Assembly: GCA_046349435.1 (NCBI GenBank) | Contig: JAXMCI010000017.1 | Coordinates: 62,001 to 126,000, forward strand | DNA length: 64,000 bases | From: JAXMCI01 sp046349435 | GTDB lineage: Bacteria > Pseudomonadota > Alphaproteobacteria > Dongiales > Dongiaceae | Direction: 5' to 3' | Shown here: one piece after another, positions 52,413-62,331 of the stretch | Position numbering within the stretch: position 1 is the first letter of the stretch | How the letters are laid out: every line of letters begins with the position of its first letter | Position numbers and translations under genes: made by a program | The notes under the pieces: model-generated | What the model was told of the DNA's origin: nothing | Seen by the model: only the letters and a program-made list of their open reading frames with translations | The model's database searches: none

Positions 52413-53897
52413 TCAGGCCGATTGCGGGAAGCGGAACACGCCGTCGGGGTCGAGCGCCGTCCGGATCCGGGCGAGCCGCGCCAGGTTCGCCCCGTAGTAG
52501 GACGGTCCCCCGGCGCCGAGCGAGGGATCGGGGAAGTTCACATAGGCGCCCCCGCCGGCCAGCGGCAGCATGGCGCCATGGAACGCATCCTGCCATTCAT
52601 GGCCGCGCCGCAGCACCTCGGGCGAGCGCTCGTCGGTGGCGTTCCAGTAGAGCCCGACCACCATCAGCCAGCGGCTGCGCCGATGCACGAAGGCGGTGGC
52701 GTCCGGCGCCACGCGGTTCATCGCGCCGCCGGTCTGGAAGAAGCGCAGGTCGCAATAGCCGCCGGTGCCGGGCCAGCGCCGCAGCCAGCGGAACCCCTCG
52801 GCCAGCGCCGCGGCGCCGAAGGGCCGGTCGACGAAGGCGGAGCGCTCCTGGTAGTAGGTCGGCGGGCCCGGCTCGGCGAGGAAATCCTGGGCCGGCCAGT
52901 ACTCCATCCGGCGGATCTCGGCGCGGGCCGGCGCGGCGGCGGCGAAGGCCGGCGCCAGGATGTCGCGCAGCTCGCTCTCGCTGCCCGCCAGCTGGCCGAT
53001 CAGGTCGATGGTGACGTCGCTCCCTGCCGCCAGCTGCGCCGGGGTGACCGCGCCGAAGGAGACGCGCGAGCCGAGGGTCTCGGGCGCGGCGTCGAGCGCC
53101 GCCAGCAGGGCCTCGCCGACCGCCTCGGGGCGGGCGGTCCAGCCGATCGCAAAGGCGGTGACCGGGGTGGCCGGGAAGGCCTGCAGGGTGAAGGAGGTGC
53201 TGACGCCGAGCTGCCCGCCGCCGCCGCCGCGGCAGGCCCAGAACAGCGCCGGGTCGCTGGCCGCCGTGGCGCTGCGCCGTCCGCCGTCGGCGGTCACCAG
53301 CTCGGTCGCCACCAGCTGGTCGCAAGCAGCGCCCTGGCGCCGCATGTTGAAGCCGATGCCGCCGCCGAGCAGGAACGCCCCGGCCCCGGCCGAGGGGCAG
53401 CGCCCGTGGGTGAAGGCCGCGCCGCTGTCGCGCAGCGCTGCGTAGACCTGCCCGTTGCGCGCCCCGGCACCGATGGTGATCAGGCCGGTGCCCGCGTCGA
53501 AGGCCACGCGGCTCATCGGGCCGACGTCGAGCAGCAGCCCGTCGGTGGTCGAGTAGCCGGCGTAGGAATGGCCGCCGGCCCGCACCCGCAGCGGCAAACC
53601 CTGCTCGCGGCACCAGCCGATGACCGACGCGACGTCCTCGGGTGAGGCGCAGCGCGCGATCGCCTGCGGCAGCCGCGCGGCGAAGCGGAGGTTGTTGGGC
53701 TGCGCCGCAGCGGCGAAGCCCGCATCGCCCGGCCGCAGCAGCCGCCCCGGCAGCAGCAGCCCGAGCTGGCGCCAGGCCGTGCCGCCGGGCTGGGCGCCGG
53801 CCCCGAGCCCGCGCCGGGCCGCCCCCGCCGCCAGCGCCGAGACGATGCCGGCCGGAACCGCGCGAAGCAGCCCCCGCCGGCTCAGCGACATGCCCAT
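52413..53897 (-). CDS. Berberine-bridge-type FAD-linked oxidase, Tat signal
   Basis: A 494-residue PCMH-type flavoprotein. The Tat signal SRRGLLRAV is at residues 6-14. Both covalent FAD sites of the bicovalent group are present: His110 (AGGHSYAGYS) and Cys167 (GRCPSAG). The C-terminal BBE domain ends with the usual PDGVFRFPQS. It oxidises an alcohol, sugar or alkaloid-like substrate in the periplasm; the exact one is unknown. GGGGAGG precedes the start. Confidence 0.9.
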   Translation of the reverse strand: MGMSLSRRGLLRAVPAGIVSALAAGAARRGLGAGAQPGGTAWRQLGLLLPGRLLRPGDAGFAAAAQPNNLRFAARLPQAIARCASPEDVASVIGWCREQGLPLRVRAGGHSYAGYSTTDGLLLDVGPMSRVAFDAGTGLITIGAGARNGQVYAALRDSGAAFTHGRCPSAGAGAFLLGGGIGFNMRRQGAACDQLVATELVTADGGRRSATAASDPALFWACRGGGGGQLGVSTSFTLQAFPATPVTAFAIGWTARPEAVGEALLAALDAAPETLGSRVSFGAVTPAQLAAGSDVTIDLIGQLAGSESELRDILAPAFAAAAPARAEIRRMEYWPAQDFLAEPGPPTYYQERSAFVDRPFGAAALAEGFRWLRRWPGTGGYCDLRFFQTGGAMNRVAPDATAFVHRRSRWLMVVGLYWNATDERSPEVLRRGHEWQDAFHGAMLPLAGGGAYVNFPDPSLGAGGPSYYGANLARLARIRTALDPDGVFRFPQSA

Positions 53898-54013
53898 TCA
53901 GCGCCTCCCCCGACGCGCTTCGCCCCGAAGGTCTTATACGTGCTGCGGCCGAGCTTGACGATGGCTGCGGCGAAGCCTCCGTCTCGATGCGGTGGCGGCG
54001 AGGGGTCGTCCTG

Positions 54014-55036
54014 CTATTGACTCGCGGCCTCCATCAGCATCGCGGCCGCCTCGACCTGCCTTGGCGAGAGCTGGCTGGCGATGTCCGTCAGCGTCCCGCG
54101 CAGCCGCTCGGACGGGGCGGCGCGACTGGCCATGCCATACCAGAAATAGGCCCTCACCAGGTCGGCGGGCACGCCGCGGCCGTAACGGTAGGCCCAGCCG
54201 AGATTGATCTGGGCGCGCGCATTGCCGGCGCTTGCCGCCTCGTGAAACAGCGCCAGCGCCCGGCCGTAGTCCGTCGGCACCAGCGGCTCCAGCCGGCCCT
54301 CCTCGAAGACGACCCCAACCTCGTTTTTCGCGGCCGCGATCTCCGTCTCGGTGAGCCGGCCCGCCGCGGCACGGCGCAGCGCCGGGGCATCCCGCCAGCC
54401 CGCATAGGACGCCAAGCTGGCCCAGAAATAGGCTTGCCGGGCGTCCTGCGCCACGCCGAGCCCGTCGAGGTAGCGCCGCGCCAGCTCGCTCTGGGCTGCG
54501 GCAAGGCCGTCAAGCGCCGCGTACCGGTACCAGATCGCCGCCTTCGTCTCGTCCCGCGGCAGAGCGCGGCCGTCGGCGTAGAGCGCACCGAACCGCATCT
54601 GCGCCTCGGCCAGCGTCCTCACTCCGAGATGGCCCAGCACCATGCGGAGCAGATCGGCCGCACGCTGGCTGCCTGCCGCCTCCGCCAGGGTCGCCCAGAT
54701 ATAGGCCTCGCCGTAGTCCTGCGGCACGCCGTTGCCCCAGGCCAGCATGAAGGCGAGGTTCGCCTCGGCAGCGACATTGCCCTGCGCCGCCGCTCTGCGA
54801 TACCAGGCGACAGCGGCTGTGCTGTCCTTGAGCGTCAGCCACCCCTCTGCATGCATGACGCCGAGCCGGTTCTGCGCACGCGCATCGCCCTGCTCTGCCA
54901 ATGCGACGCAGGCCGCGACGACGGCGGCGGGCTCGCTGCGCAGCAAGGAATCGTCGGCGAAGCATTCCTGCTCGCTGGCTGCGGCCGGGCTGAACGAGAG
55001 AGCGAGAAGGAACAGGGCGGCGAGTGCGCGATCCAT
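54014..55036 (-). CDS. Sel1-like repeat protein, secreted
   Basis: A 340-residue protein with a signal peptide (cleavage near residue 20, AAAS) followed by about six Sel1 repeats (patterns such as AQNRLGVMHAEG, AEANLAFMLAWGNGV, AQINLGWAYRYGRGV). Sel1 proteins are helical scaffolds for protein contacts. No enzyme motif is seen. It is on the same strand as the molybdoenzyme gene and 47 bp downstream of it. Confidence 0.88.
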   Translation of the reverse strand: MDRALAALFLLALSFSPAAASEQECFADDSLLRSEPAAVVAACVALAEQGDARAQNRLGVMHAEGWLTLKDSTAAVAWYRRAAAQGNVAAEANLAFMLAWGNGVPQDYGEAYIWATLAEAAGSQRAADLLRMVLGHLGVRTLAEAQMRFGALYADGRALPRDETKAAIWYRYAALDGLAAAQSELARRYLDGLGVAQDARQAYFWASLASYAGWRDAPALRRAAAGRLTETEIAAAKNEVGVVFEEGRLEPLVPTDYGRALALFHEAASAGNARAQINLGWAYRYGRGVPADLVRAYFWYGMASRAAPSERLRGTLTDIASQLSPRQVEAAAMLMEAASQ

Positions 55037-55082
55037 CGGCGTGTCCTCGCGAGGTCCGGGGCGATGCTTTCGTGAAGGCTCT

Positions 55083-56276
55083 TCAGACGATCACTATCCG
55101 TCGGGAAACCTGGCCGTTGCTCTCCCAGTAGGTATGCTTGTTGGCAATGACGGGATCATCCATTGCGGGCTGGACCTCCCCGGCAGTGTCGATCGCCCGC
55201 GACGCAATGACGTGCTCACCGGGTGCCGGGTCGATCCAGTCGAGCGACCATATCTTCCATGCGAACTCGGCGGCCTCGCTGCCGTCGATCGTGGCCGGCA
55301 ACCAGGGCCCCGCATCGATGCGGACCTCGACCCGCGCTATGGGCGCGCCCCAGGCTGCTCCGATGATGCGATAGCTCCCGTCCTTTCTGGTCACCCTGGC
55401 CGGTGCGGACTTGAGCCGGGCACGGCCGACGGATGTCTCTGCCCATACATCCTCGTCCGCGCCGGAAGTGGCCGCGGACCCCGGCGGCCACCGACCGTCG
55501 CGCCGCTCTTGCCGAATGGTCACATAGTCGCGCGCCATGAAGCGTCCCATGAAGCGCGTGTCGCGGACCTCGATGCGGCGGAGCCATTTGACGTTCGCGA
55601 TGCCGTACCAGCCGGGGACGATGAGGCGGAGCGGGAATCCGTTGGCGTGCGGCAAGGGCGCGCCGTTCATCTCGTAGCAGAGCAGGACTCCGGGATCCGT
55701 GGCGTCGGCCAGCGACATGCTCCTGGCGAAGTGCTGCGGCATCTTGATGTCCCGGACCACCTCCTCGCCTGCATCGCTGCCGAAGAACACCACCTCGATA
55801 CCGCCCTTCATCACGCCGGCCTGGGCCAAGACCGCGGCCAGCGGGGTGCCCGCCCAGCGCGCGGTGCCAATGCCGCCGACAAACCAGGGAAGGCCATGAT
55901 TTCCCGAGCATTCCAATGTGAACACGACCTCCTGCCGCGGCCGCGATCCGAGATCGTCCAGGGTCAGGCTCAACGGCCGCTCGACGAGCCCGTCGACCCG
56001 CAGGGCCCAGTCCTTCGCGTCTATCTTCGGCCGGTTGTAGTGAGCGACGCTGAAGAATTGCGCGTTCGGTGTGATCCAGGAATCGAGTGTCTCCCATCTC
56101 AGCTGATTGGCGACAACCTGCGGCACCGGATTTTCCGGCGGCTGATCCAGCCAGGGCACGACCTGCTCGCCGGCCCGGACGGGGAAGGCCTGCGCCAGAT
56201 GGGCGGCGCGGAGTACCGTCAATCCCGCAATCGCTGCGCTGCCACGGATGATGAGCTCCCTGCGTGGAATCGCCAT
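55083..56276 (-). CDS. Sulfite-oxidase-type molybdopterin enzyme
   Basis: A 397-residue protein with an N-terminal PRRELIIRG Tat motif. The molybdenum ligand is Cys123 in TLECSGN. A SUOX domain and a C-terminal dimerisation domain are present. The usual partner cytochrome c is absent from the window, so the electron acceptor is unknown. AGGAGAAGG precedes the start. It is divergent from the CadC-like regulator. Confidence 0.88.
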   Translation of the reverse strand: MAIPRRELIIRGSAAIAGLTVLRAAHLAQAFPVRAGEQVVPWLDQPPENPVPQVVANQLRWETLDSWITPNAQFFSVAHYNRPKIDAKDWALRVDGLVERPLSLTLDDLGSRPRQEVVFTLECSGNHGLPWFVGGIGTARWAGTPLAAVLAQAGVMKGGIEVVFFGSDAGEEVVRDIKMPQHFARSMSLADATDPGVLLCYEMNGAPLPHANGFPLRLIVPGWYGIANVKWLRRIEVRDTRFMGRFMARDYVTIRQERRDGRWPPGSAATSGADEDVWAETSVGRARLKSAPARVTRKDGSYRIIGAAWGAPIARVEVRIDAGPWLPATIDGSEAAEFAWKIWSLDWIDPAPGEHVIASRAIDTAGEVQPAMDDPVIANKHTYWESNGQVSRRIVIV

Positions 56277-56376
56277 GGCGCCTTCTCCTGGATTGTCGAT
56301 GACCGCAATGTCGGGCAGCGGCGGTCACATGTCCTTCAGAGATCCTTGATTTTCTCGCTACTTCAGCGCCATCTTC

Positions 56377-57945
56377 ATGCAGGGAAGCCTTGTTTCATCT
56401 GGCTGTTCGGTCGGGAGGCCGCGCGTGCCGCTCCGCTTCGGGGATTGCGTCCTGGATCCCGCCCGGCGCGAGCTCCTGCGTCACGGCGAGCCCGTTCACA
56501 TCGAGCCGCAGGTGTTCGACCTGCTTCTGCACCTGATCGAGAATCGCGATCACGTGGTCAGCAAGGATGAGCTGCTCGCCGCCGTCTGGCAGGGCCGGAT
56601 CATCTCGGAATCAACCTTGAGCACCCGGATCAACGCAGCGCGCCGCGCGATCGGCGACAGCGGCGAGCGGCAGGAATTGATACGGACCACCGCTCGGCGC
56701 GGGCTGCGCTTTGTCGGCGAGGTCGCCGCCGGCGAGCAGCACCGCGTGATGGATGCGAGGGGCCAGGCCGCGGTCGCCGGTCGCGTCGCCATCGCCGTCC
56801 TGCCGTTCGCGAACCTGAGCGGCGACCCGGCGCAGGCCTATCTCTCGGATGGTCTCAGCGAGGACATCATCACGGATCTCTGCCGCTGGCCCCAGCTTGC
56901 CGTGCGCTCGCGCTCGGCCTCGTTCCGCTACCGCGACGCCGACCTTGGCGTGACGGCACGCGAGCTGAAGGTTCGCTACGTCGTCGAGGGCAGCATCCAG
57001 CGACGCGGAGACCGGCTGCGGGTCACCGCGCAGCTGGTCGATGCCGAAAGCGGCACTCACGTCTGGGCTGATCGATTCGACCGCAGTAGCGTCGACTTCT
57101 TCCAGGTCCAGGACGAGGTCGTGCAGACCATCGTCGGAACCCTGGTGGGTCGGGTGCGGGTTGCCGATGCCGAGAGGGCACGCCGGAAGCCTCCGGCCAG
57201 CCTGGCCGCCTATGAATGCGTGCTCCGGGGAAACGCGCTGCGCTGGGACGATCCGGAGGACGCCGCCGCCGCGACGCGCCTGTTCGAGCAGGCCATCGAG
57301 GCCGATCCCGGCTATGGCCATGCCTACGCACTGCTGGCCGTGATGCTCTCCCGCAGCTGGCAGGAGGACCTGAGCGGTTCGGACGTCGCACTGCACGACG
57401 CCCGCCGGCTGGCGCAGCGGTCGATCGAGCTTGCTCCTGACAACAGCACCTGCTTTGCCGCGTTGAGCCAGATCTGCCTGCTGCAGCGATCCTACGATCT
57501 CGCGATTCAGCACATGGAGCGTGCCATCGGCCTGAACGCGACCAACCAGTGGAACATGGCCAACATGGGACGCGTGCTATCCTATGTCGGCCGGGCAGAA
57601 GAGGGAGTCGCCTGGTTCAGGCGAGCGAGAGAGACCGATCCCTATTTCGATCCGCCCTGGTACTGGTACAGCCTGGGTCGCGCCCACCTTGTGCTGCGCA
57701 ACCATTCGCAGGCGCTCCAGGAGCTGGCACGGTCGACCGCTCGATCCTGTCGCATCGCCGCATGCGAGGCTTGCTGCCACATCCGGCTCGGAGACACGGA
57801 TCGCGCCCGGGCGCTTGCCGCCGAGTGCCTTCGAATCAACCCTGACTTCACGATCGCTCGATGGATGAAGAAGGAGCCTTTCAAGGATCCTCGGGATGCC
57901 GCGCATTTCGCCGATTCCGCCCGCGCAGCAGGATTGCCGGCGTGA
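56377..57945 (+). CDS. CadC-type winged-helix / TolB-like / TPR regulator
   Basis: A 522-residue soluble protein: an OmpR/CadC-type winged helix (about residues 18-115), a TolB-N-like domain (VAIAVLPFANLSGDP, about 137-270) and TPR repeats to the end. No transmembrane helix is clear, unlike classic CadC. It may control the divergent sulfite-oxidase gene 100 bp away. GC content is lower than in the core genes around it. Confidence 0.85.
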   Translation: MQGSLVSSGCSVGRPRVPLRFGDCVLDPARRELLRHGEPVHIEPQVFDLLLHLIENRDHVVSKDELLAAVWQGRIISESTLSTRINAARRAIGDSGERQELIRTTARRGLRFVGEVAAGEQHRVMDARGQAAVAGRVAIAVLPFANLSGDPAQAYLSDGLSEDIITDLCRWPQLAVRSRSASFRYRDADLGVTARELKVRYVVEGSIQRRGDRLRVTAQLVDAESGTHVWADRFDRSSVDFFQVQDEVVQTIVGTLVGRVRVADAERARRKPPASLAAYECVLRGNALRWDDPEDAAAATRLFEQAIEADPGYGHAYALLAVMLSRSWQEDLSGSDVALHDARRLAQRSIELAPDNSTCFAALSQICLLQRSYDLAIQHMERAIGLNATNQWNMANMGRVLSYVGRAEEGVAWFRRARETDPYFDPPWYWYSLGRAHLVLRNHSQALQELARSTARSCRIAACEACCHIRLGDTDRARALAAECLRINPDFTIARWMKKEPFKDPRDAAHFADSARAAGLPA

Positions 57946-57968
57946 TGGCGCGACCTGCTTGCCGGCTG

Positions 57969-58499
57969 TCAAACCTTCTTTGACGATCCTGCCGCCCCAG
58001 GCTCCTCCACCGGCCGCGTGTAGCGGAAATCGCAGTGATCTGCCCCGCCCATGATCGTCTGGGTGCGCTGCATGCTGATCTTCGGGTCGAAGCCCTCGCA
58101 GAAGGCGCCGTCGCGGTTGCAGGACAGGATGTGGCCGATGTCGCCCAGCCCCATGGCGCGGTACATCTCGGCGTAGCGGCAGCGCCGGACGTTGAAGTCG
58201 AGCCGGGTCGGCGAGGCCGTCAGGATCTCGATCTCCTGCGCGTCGTCCTTGGTCCAGAGCGGCAGCAGGTCGTGCAGGCTCTCCAGGCTGGGGCCGCCCG
58301 GCACGGTGGCGGCGAAGCCGCGCGCCGCGTCGATCGCCGCCTGGCGGATGCCCTGGGCGAGGATCGCCTGGGCGCGCTCGGCGCCGAGCTCGCGCTTCAT
58401 CGCCTCGTAGATCGGCTTGATGACCTCCGCCTCGATGCGGCGGCGCTGCAGCATGCCCATCTGCGGCGCGGATGGGGCGGGTACGGTGTCGTCGGCCAT
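57969..58499 (-). CDS. L-2-amino-thiazoline-4-carboxylate hydrolase-like protein
   Basis: A 176-residue protein matching the ATC hydrolase family (RCRYAEMYRAMGL, ILSCNRDGAFCEGF, TQTIMGGADHCDFRY). Named after an enzyme that opens ATC to S-carbamoylcysteine or N-carbamoylcysteine, the family is broad and most members are untested. AAGGAGAG lies before the start. It is 3 bp downstream of purD and probably in the same transcript. Confidence 0.8.
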   Translation of the reverse strand: MADDTVPAPSAPQMGMLQRRRIEAEVIKPIYEAMKRELGAERAQAILAQGIRQAAIDAARGFAATVPGGPSLESLHDLLPLWTKDDAQEIEILTASPTRLDFNVRRCRYAEMYRAMGLGDIGHILSCNRDGAFCEGFDPKISMQRTQTIMGGADHCDFRYTRPVEEPGAAGSSKKV

Positions 58500-58502
58500 G
58501 GC

Positions 58503-59774
58503 TCAGCTCTCCTTTCCCAGCGGGCGCAGCGCGCGCCAGCCAATGTCGCGCCGGCAGAAGCCCTCCGGCCAGTCGATCAGGTCGACGGCGCGGTAGGCGA
58601 GGTCGCGCGCCGCCTGCAGGGTCGGGCCCCGGCCGGTGACGCCGAGCACCCGGCCACCGGCGGCGCGGATCGTGCCGTCGGGGTCGCGCCTTGTGGCGGC
58701 GTGGAACAGGGTGACGCCGGGGACCGCGGCCGCCCGCTCCAGGCCGCCGATCATGCTGCCCTTGGCGTAGTCGCCGGGATAGCCCCGGGTCGCCATCACC
58801 ACGGTCAGCGCCGCCTCGTCGCGCCAGCGCAGGTGGAACTTGCCGAGCACCCCGTCGGCGGCGGCGAGCAGCGCCGGCAGCAGGTCCGACATCAGCCGGA
58901 CGCACAGCACCTGGCACTCCGGGTCGCCGAAGCGCACGTTGTACTCCAGCAGCTTCGGGCCGGCCGCGGTCAGCATCAGCCCGGCGAACAGCACGCCCTT
59001 GAAGGGCCGGCCCTCCGCCGCCATCGCCGCCACCGTCGGCTCGACGATCTCGGCCATGATGCGCCGCTCCAGCGCGGCGTCGACCGCGGCGGCCGGGGAG
59101 TAGGCGCCCATGCCGCCGGTGTTCGGGCCGCGATCGCCGTCGCCGACCCGCTTGTGGTCCTGCGCCGTGGCGAGCGGCAAGGCGTGCCGGCCGTCGACCA
59201 GCGCGAAGAAGCTGACCTCCTCGCCCTGCAGGCACTCCTCGACGACGATGCTGCCGCCGGGCGGCAGCAGCGCGTCGACCGCGGCCTCGGCCTCGGCCAG
59301 GCTCTCGGCCACCACCACGCCCTTGCCGGCGGCGAGCCCGTCGGCCTTGACGACGATCGGCGCGCCGGCCGCGCGAATGTGCGCCTTGGCGGCGTCGCGG
59401 TCCTCGAAGCGGCGATAGGCGGCGGTCGGGATGCCGTGGCGGGCGCAGAGATCCTTCATGAAGCCCTTGGAGCCCTCCAGCGCCGCCGCCGCCTGGCTCG
59501 GGCCGAACACCTTGATGCCGGCCTCGGCCAGCCGGTCGGCCAGCCCGGCGACCAGCGGCGCCTCGGGCCCGACCACCACCAGGTCGATGGCGGCCTCGCG
59601 GGCGAAGGCGACCAGCCCGGGCACGTCCTCGGCGGCCACCGGCACGCACTCGGCCTCGGCGGCGATGCCGGCATTGCCCGGCGCGCAGAAGAGCTTGTCG
59701 CACAGCGGCGAGGCGGCGATCGCCCAGCAGAGCGCGTGCTCCCGTCCGCCCGAACCCACCACCAGGATGCGCAT
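58503..59774 (-). CDS. purD: Phosphoribosylamine-glycine ligase
   Basis: A 423-residue ATP-grasp enzyme of purine synthesis that makes GAR. It has the family opening GSGGREHAL, the ATP-binding PIVVKADGLAAGKGV and the metal motif EYNVRFGDPE. Length is typical. It is divergent from xseA with 37 bp between them. Confidence 0.97.
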   Translation of the reverse strand: MRILVVGSGGREHALCWAIAASPLCDKLFCAPGNAGIAAEAECVPVAAEDVPGLVAFAREAAIDLVVVGPEAPLVAGLADRLAEAGIKVFGPSQAAAALEGSKGFMKDLCARHGIPTAAYRRFEDRDAAKAHIRAAGAPIVVKADGLAAGKGVVVAESLAEAEAAVDALLPPGGSIVVEECLQGEEVSFFALVDGRHALPLATAQDHKRVGDGDRGPNTGGMGAYSPAAAVDAALERRIMAEIVEPTVAAMAAEGRPFKGVLFAGLMLTAAGPKLLEYNVRFGDPECQVLCVRLMSDLLPALLAAADGVLGKFHLRWRDEAALTVVMATRGYPGDYAKGSMIGGLERAAAVPGVTLFHAATRRDPDGTIRAAGGRVLGVTGRGPTLQAARDLAYRAVDLIDWPEGFCRRDIGWRALRPLGKES

Positions 59775-59811
59775 GGAGACCCTCGTGCCCGACGGGTCGT
59801 CTTAGCATAGA

Positions 59812-61317
59812 ATGACAGACATGACGGACCTGCCGAGAGCGGCGGCGCGGAGCGCGCCGGCGCGCAACCCGCTGCCCGAATACACGGTCTCGGAGCTCGG
59901 CGCCGCGATCCGCCGCACGCTCGAGGGCAACTTCGAGCGGGTGCGGGTGCGCGGCGAGATTTCCGGCCTCAAGCGCGCCGCCTCGGGCCACATCTATCTC
60001 TGCCTCAAGGACACCGAGGCGGTGCTCGACGCGGTCTGCTGGAAGGCCACGGCGCAGCGCCTCTCGGTGCGGCCGGAGGACGGGCTGGAGGTGGTGGCGA
60101 CCGGCCGGCTCACCGCCTATCCCGGCCGCTCCAAGTACCAGCTGCTGGTCGACGCCATCGAGATCGCCGGCGCCGGGGCGCTGCTCAAGCTGCTCGAGGA
60201 GCGGCGCCAGCGGCTGGCCGCAGAGGGGCTGTTCGACGCGGCCCGCAAGCGGCCGCTGCCGGTGCTGCCGCGGGTGATCGGCGTCGTCACCTCGCCGACC
60301 GGCGCGGTCATCCGCGACATCCTGCATCGGCTGGCCGACCGCTTCCCGCGTCACGTGCTGATCTGGCCGGTGCTGGTCCAGGGCGACGGCGCGGCGGCGC
60401 AGGTGGCCGCCGCCATCGAGGGCTTCAACGCGCTGCCCGCCGGCGGCCCGGTGCCGCGCCCCGACCTGCTGATCGTCGCCCGCGGCGGCGGCAGCCTGGA
60501 GGATCTCTGGGCCTTCAACGAGGAGATCGTGGTGCGCGCCGCGGCGGCCAGCGCCATCCCGCTGATCTCCGCGGTCGGGCACGAGACCGATACGACGCTG
60601 ATCGACTTCGCCGCCGACCGCCGCGCGCCGACCCCGACCGCCGCCGCCGAGATGGCGGTGCCGGTCCGCGCCGATCTCGCCCGCCAGGTCGCCGAAGGCG
60701 GCCAGCGCCTGGGCGCCGCCGCGACCCGGCTGATCGGCGAGCGCCGGCTGCAGGTCGAGGGGCTGGCCCGCGGCCTGCCCGAGCCGCGCCGCATCATCGC
60801 CGACAAGGCGCAGCGGCTGGACGGGCTGGTCGAGCGCCTGCTGCAGTCCCGCCAGGGCTTCTTCGGCAGCCGCCTCGACCGCGTCGCCCGGCTCGGCGCC
60901 GGGCTGCGCCATCCGCGCGAGCAGATCGCCGCCGCCCGGCACAAGCTGGAGGCAGGCGGCCACCAGCTCCGCCACCAGCTCCTCCAGCTGCTGGCGCGCC
61001 GCGACCGCGACCTGCACCGCGCCGCCGCGGAGCTGCGGCCGCGCCGCCTGCTCGACGACCTCGAGCGCCGCCGCCTGCAGCTCGAGGCGGCGACGCGGCT
61101 GCTCGACAGCGTCTCGTACGAGCGCGTGCTGGCCCGCGGCTTCGCCCTGGTGCGCGACGGCGCCGACCAGCCGGTGACCAGCGCCGCCGCGGTCGCCGCC
61201 GGCGAGGCGCTCACCCTGCAGTTCGCCGACGGCAAGGTCGCCGCCACCGCCGGCGGCCGCAAGCGCCGCGAGGAGCCGAAGGACCCCGCGCCACGGCAGC
61301 CGGGGCTGCCGTTCTGA
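59812..61317 (+). CDS. xseA: Exodeoxyribonuclease VII large subunit
   Basis: A 501-residue protein with an N-terminal OB fold (GEISGLKRAASGHIYLCLKD), the catalytic region with VARGGGSLEDLWAFN and GHETDTTLIDFAADRRAPTP, and a long coiled-coil C-terminus. The small subunit gene (xseB) is not adjacent. ATG 59812 or 59821 could be the start. Confidence 0.95.
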   Translation: MTDMTDLPRAAARSAPARNPLPEYTVSELGAAIRRTLEGNFERVRVRGEISGLKRAASGHIYLCLKDTEAVLDAVCWKATAQRLSVRPEDGLEVVATGRLTAYPGRSKYQLLVDAIEIAGAGALLKLLEERRQRLAAEGLFDAARKRPLPVLPRVIGVVTSPTGAVIRDILHRLADRFPRHVLIWPVLVQGDGAAAQVAAAIEGFNALPAGGPVPRPDLLIVARGGGSLEDLWAFNEEIVVRAAAASAIPLISAVGHETDTTLIDFAADRRAPTPTAAAEMAVPVRADLARQVAEGGQRLGAAATRLIGERRLQVEGLARGLPEPRRIIADKAQRLDGLVERLLQSRQGFFGSRLDRVARLGAGLRHPREQIAAARHKLEAGGHQLRHQLLQLLARRDRDLHRAAAELRPRRLLDDLERRRLQLEAATRLLDSVSYERVLARGFALVRDGADQPVTSAAAVAAGEALTLQFADGKVAATAGGRKRREEPKDPAPRQPGLPF

Positions 61318-61371
61318 CTCTGCGATTGCCTCCCGCCTTGCGGGCGAAAGGGGTTAGGGCGCCGCTCGCGT

Positions 61372-62331
61372 CTACCTCAGCCATCGATCGATGGCCGCGG
61401 GGTCAATCCATGTCAGCGCGACCGGTACTGCCCGGACCTCCGCGCGTAGCGCCGCCGGCACCCGCACCAGATCCTTGTCGGTGGTGACGAGCGCGCTGCC
61501 CGAGCGGCGGGCCTGCGCTGCCAGAGCCGCGATCTCCGCCTCCGTGTAGGGGTGGTGGTCGGGGAACCTGGCCCGCCCGGCGACCGTCGCCCCCGCCGCC
61601 TCGAGCGCGGCGAAGAACTTCTCCGGCCGGCCGATGCCGGCAAAGGCCAGCAGCGGGCGGCGGGCGAGGTCCGCCGGCAGCTGCAGCACCAGCTCGGCGC
61701 GGAACAGGGGCAGGCCGGGGGGCAGCCGCGCCGCGATTGCGTGCCGGTCGGGGCCGATCAGCAGCACCGCGTCGGCGCGCGCGAGGCCGCGCGCCGGCGG
61801 CTCGCGCAGCGGCCCGGCCGGCAGGATGCGGCCGTTGCCGAAGCCCTGCGCGCCGTCGATCACCAGCAGCGACCGGCTGCGCCCGATGGTCGGGTTCTGG
61901 AAGCCGTCGTCGAGCAGCACGATGCCGGCGCCGGCCACGGCGGCGGCGCGGATCCCCGCCGGGCGGTCGCGCGCCACCCAGCAGGGCGCGGCGGCCGCCA
62001 GCAGCAGCGGCTCGTCGCCGACCGCTGCCGCGTCGTGGCGGGCCGGGTCGATCCGCAGCGGCCCGATCTCGCGGCCGCCATAGCCGCGGCTGACCAGATG
62101 CACGGTCCGGCCGGCGGCCTGCAGCCGCGCCGCCAGGGCCAGCACGGTCGGCGTCTTGCCGGCGCCGCCGGCGGTCAGCGCGCCGACGCAGAGCACCGGC
62201 AGCGGCGGCGGCGCGGGCCGCGCCAGCGCCTGCCGCAGTGCGCCGCCCAGCCGATAGGCGAGCGCCAGCGGCGCCGCCGCCAGCGCCAGCGGATGGCCGG
62301 GACCCCGGTCCCAGAACTCAGGCGGCCGCAT
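61372..62331 (-). CDS. lpxK: Tetraacyldisaccharide 4'-kinase
   Basis: A 319-residue inner-membrane-associated kinase that puts the 4'-phosphate on lipid A. Walker A is AGGAGKTP at residues 54-61, and DDGFQNP is the second family motif. It follows waaA with a 14 bp overlap, as in other alphaproteobacteria. Confidence 0.94.
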   Translation of the reverse strand: MRPPEFWDRGPGHPLALAAAPLALAYRLGGALRQALARPAPPPLPVLCVGALTAGGAGKTPTVLALAARLQAAGRTVHLVSRGYGGREIGPLRIDPARHDAAAVGDEPLLLAAAAPCWVARDRPAGIRAAAVAGAGIVLLDDGFQNPTIGRSRSLLVIDGAQGFGNGRILPAGPLREPPARGLARADAVLLIGPDRHAIAARLPPGLPLFRAELVLQLPADLARRPLLAFAGIGRPEKFFAALEAAGATVAGRARFPDHHPYTEAEIAALAAQARRSGSALVTTDKDLVRVPAALRAEVRAVPVALTWIDPAAIDRWLR

